A stretch of 64,000 nucleotides of DNA from Microbacterium sp. AK031 (GTDB taxonomy: Bacteria > Actinomycetota > Actinomycetes > Actinomycetales > Microbacteriaceae): the NCBI RefSeq assembly GCF_024807145.1, contig NZ_JANUCA010000002.1:124001-188000 (forward strand), in the 5' to 3' direction. Positions 63,524 to 64,000 of this stretch are shown here, one piece after another (the stretch's first letter is position 1; each line of letters opens with the position of its first letter). The translations under genes and the position numbers were made by a program. Below the pieces are notes generated by a model. That model saw nothing but the letters and a program-made list of their open reading frames with translations. It had not been told where the DNA came from and did no database searches.

Positions 63524-64000
63524 ATGCCGACACCCGACCGCACTTCGCTTGACGAGATCATCGCCGCAGGGCGTGAGATCCTCGAGGCGGCAGGCCCGTC
63601 CGGTCTGACGATGCAGGCCGTGGCGCTCCGCGTTGGAGTGCGTGCGCCCTCGCTGTACAAGCGCGTGCGCGACAGGGATGCACTGATCGCCGCCGTCGCC
63701 GAATCCGTCATCGACGACCTGGCGGACGAGCTCGAACGCGTCGAGCAGGACGGCATCGAGCACGACAGGACCGATGAGCTGCTCGCTGGCCTGGCAACGG
63801 CCTACCGTGCGTTCGCCCGTGCACACCCGGAAGGGTTCCGCGTGATGTTCACGGCATCCGCTCCGCTGGCATCGCTCGACCGCGCGGCCGGCCCGGTTCT
63901 CCGCGCCAGCGCCGCACTCGCCGGCGAAGAGCATGCTCTGGAGGCCGCGCGTCTGCTCACCGCCTGGATGACCGGATTCCTGCAGATGGAGCTCGCCGGC
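63524..64000 (+). CDS. TetR family transcriptional regulator, 3' end beyond window
   Basis: 159 codons before the window edge. The TetR HTH (about 10-55) shows AAGREILEAAGPSGLTMQAVALRVGVRAPSLYKRVRDRDAL; the ligand domain begins with HPEGFRVMFTASAP, like the WHG or TetR_C_33 type. It is divergent from the MBL-fold gene and probably represses it and itself through the palindromes upstream. Confidence 0.9.
   Translation, partial: MPTPDRTSLDEIIAAGREILEAAGPSGLTMQAVALRVGVRAPSLYKRVRDRDALIAAVAESVIDDLADELERVEQDGIEHDRTDELLAGLATAYRAFARAHPEGFRVMFTASAPLASLDRAAGPVLRASAALAGEEHALEAARLLTAWMTGFLQMELAG

Overview
The window is high-GC actinobacterial DNA, most like Microbacteriaceae (Microbacterium or a close relative). 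The evidence is strong G/C third-position use, many GTG/TTG starts, and actinobacterial families: DUF4229 beside MenA, DUF6421, DUF4916, DUF222/HNH, an ECF42 sigma factor with DGPF proteins, a HAIR-like (HspR) site before a Clp ATPase, and a second YidC. All assignments come from reading the sequence; no database was searched.

Layout. 0-2 kb: sugar ABC binding lipoprotein (cut by the window edge), its ROK repressor, and a degenerate tRNA-like gene with a CAU loop. 2-5 kb: WYL regulator divergent from a DrrAB-type exporter, with a strong inverted repeat between. 5-13.4 kb: DUF4229, menA, DUF4287, cupin, ArsR-type regulator, Lrp, DUF6421-SDR pair, MFS, threonine aldolase. 13.4-20.9 kb: an eight-gene minus-strand catabolic locus (MFS, 33-aa membrane peptide, SDR, CRYL1-like dehydrogenase, TIM-barrel isomerase, FCD-GntR, RpiB-like isomerase, DhaK-DhaL fusion kinase) with shared TCCTATAGGA operators. 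It probably degrades a C4 polyol/ketose or related sugar acid through a phosphorylated ketose to an aldose phosphate.

20.9-25.7 kb: DUF4916, a 17-bp tandem repeat, carboxylesterase, secreted phosphodiesterase, and an ABC-F protein behind a structured leader. 25.8-31.6 kb: a decaying accessory stretch with a frameshifted HNH/DUF222 gene, a phosphoesterase remnant, an ECF42 operon whose terminal VOC gene is broken, a methyltransferase and an alpha/beta-hydrolase remnant. 31.6-41 kb: YihY, DUF2254, Lhr helicase, EI24, Nei-type glycosylase and a hexapeptide-repeat protein.

41-45.6 kb: phosphonate importer phnDCE with a fused double PhnE and a divergent LysR-effector-like protein. 45.6-53.8 kb: glutamine amidotransferase, Clp ATPase, antiporter, purU, NMO-type dioxygenase, DUF6412, YidC. 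53.8-56.7 kb: HpnZ/PhnX-like/HpnW phosphonate catabolism operon. Both phosphonate loci carry candidate PHO boxes, so uptake (44 kb) and breakdown (55 kb) may respond together to phosphate limitation. 57-64 kb: two-component system, M18 aminopeptidase, an isolated hairpin element, NCS1 permease with an isochorismatase-type hydrolase, an MBL-fold protein and a TetR gene cut by the window edge.

No phage, insertion sequence, CRISPR array or rRNA was seen. The most novel-looking items are the 13-21 kb catabolic locus, the tRNA-like gene at 1.9 kb, the split phosphonate system, the tandem repeat at 21.5 kb and the hairpin at 60.6 kb.
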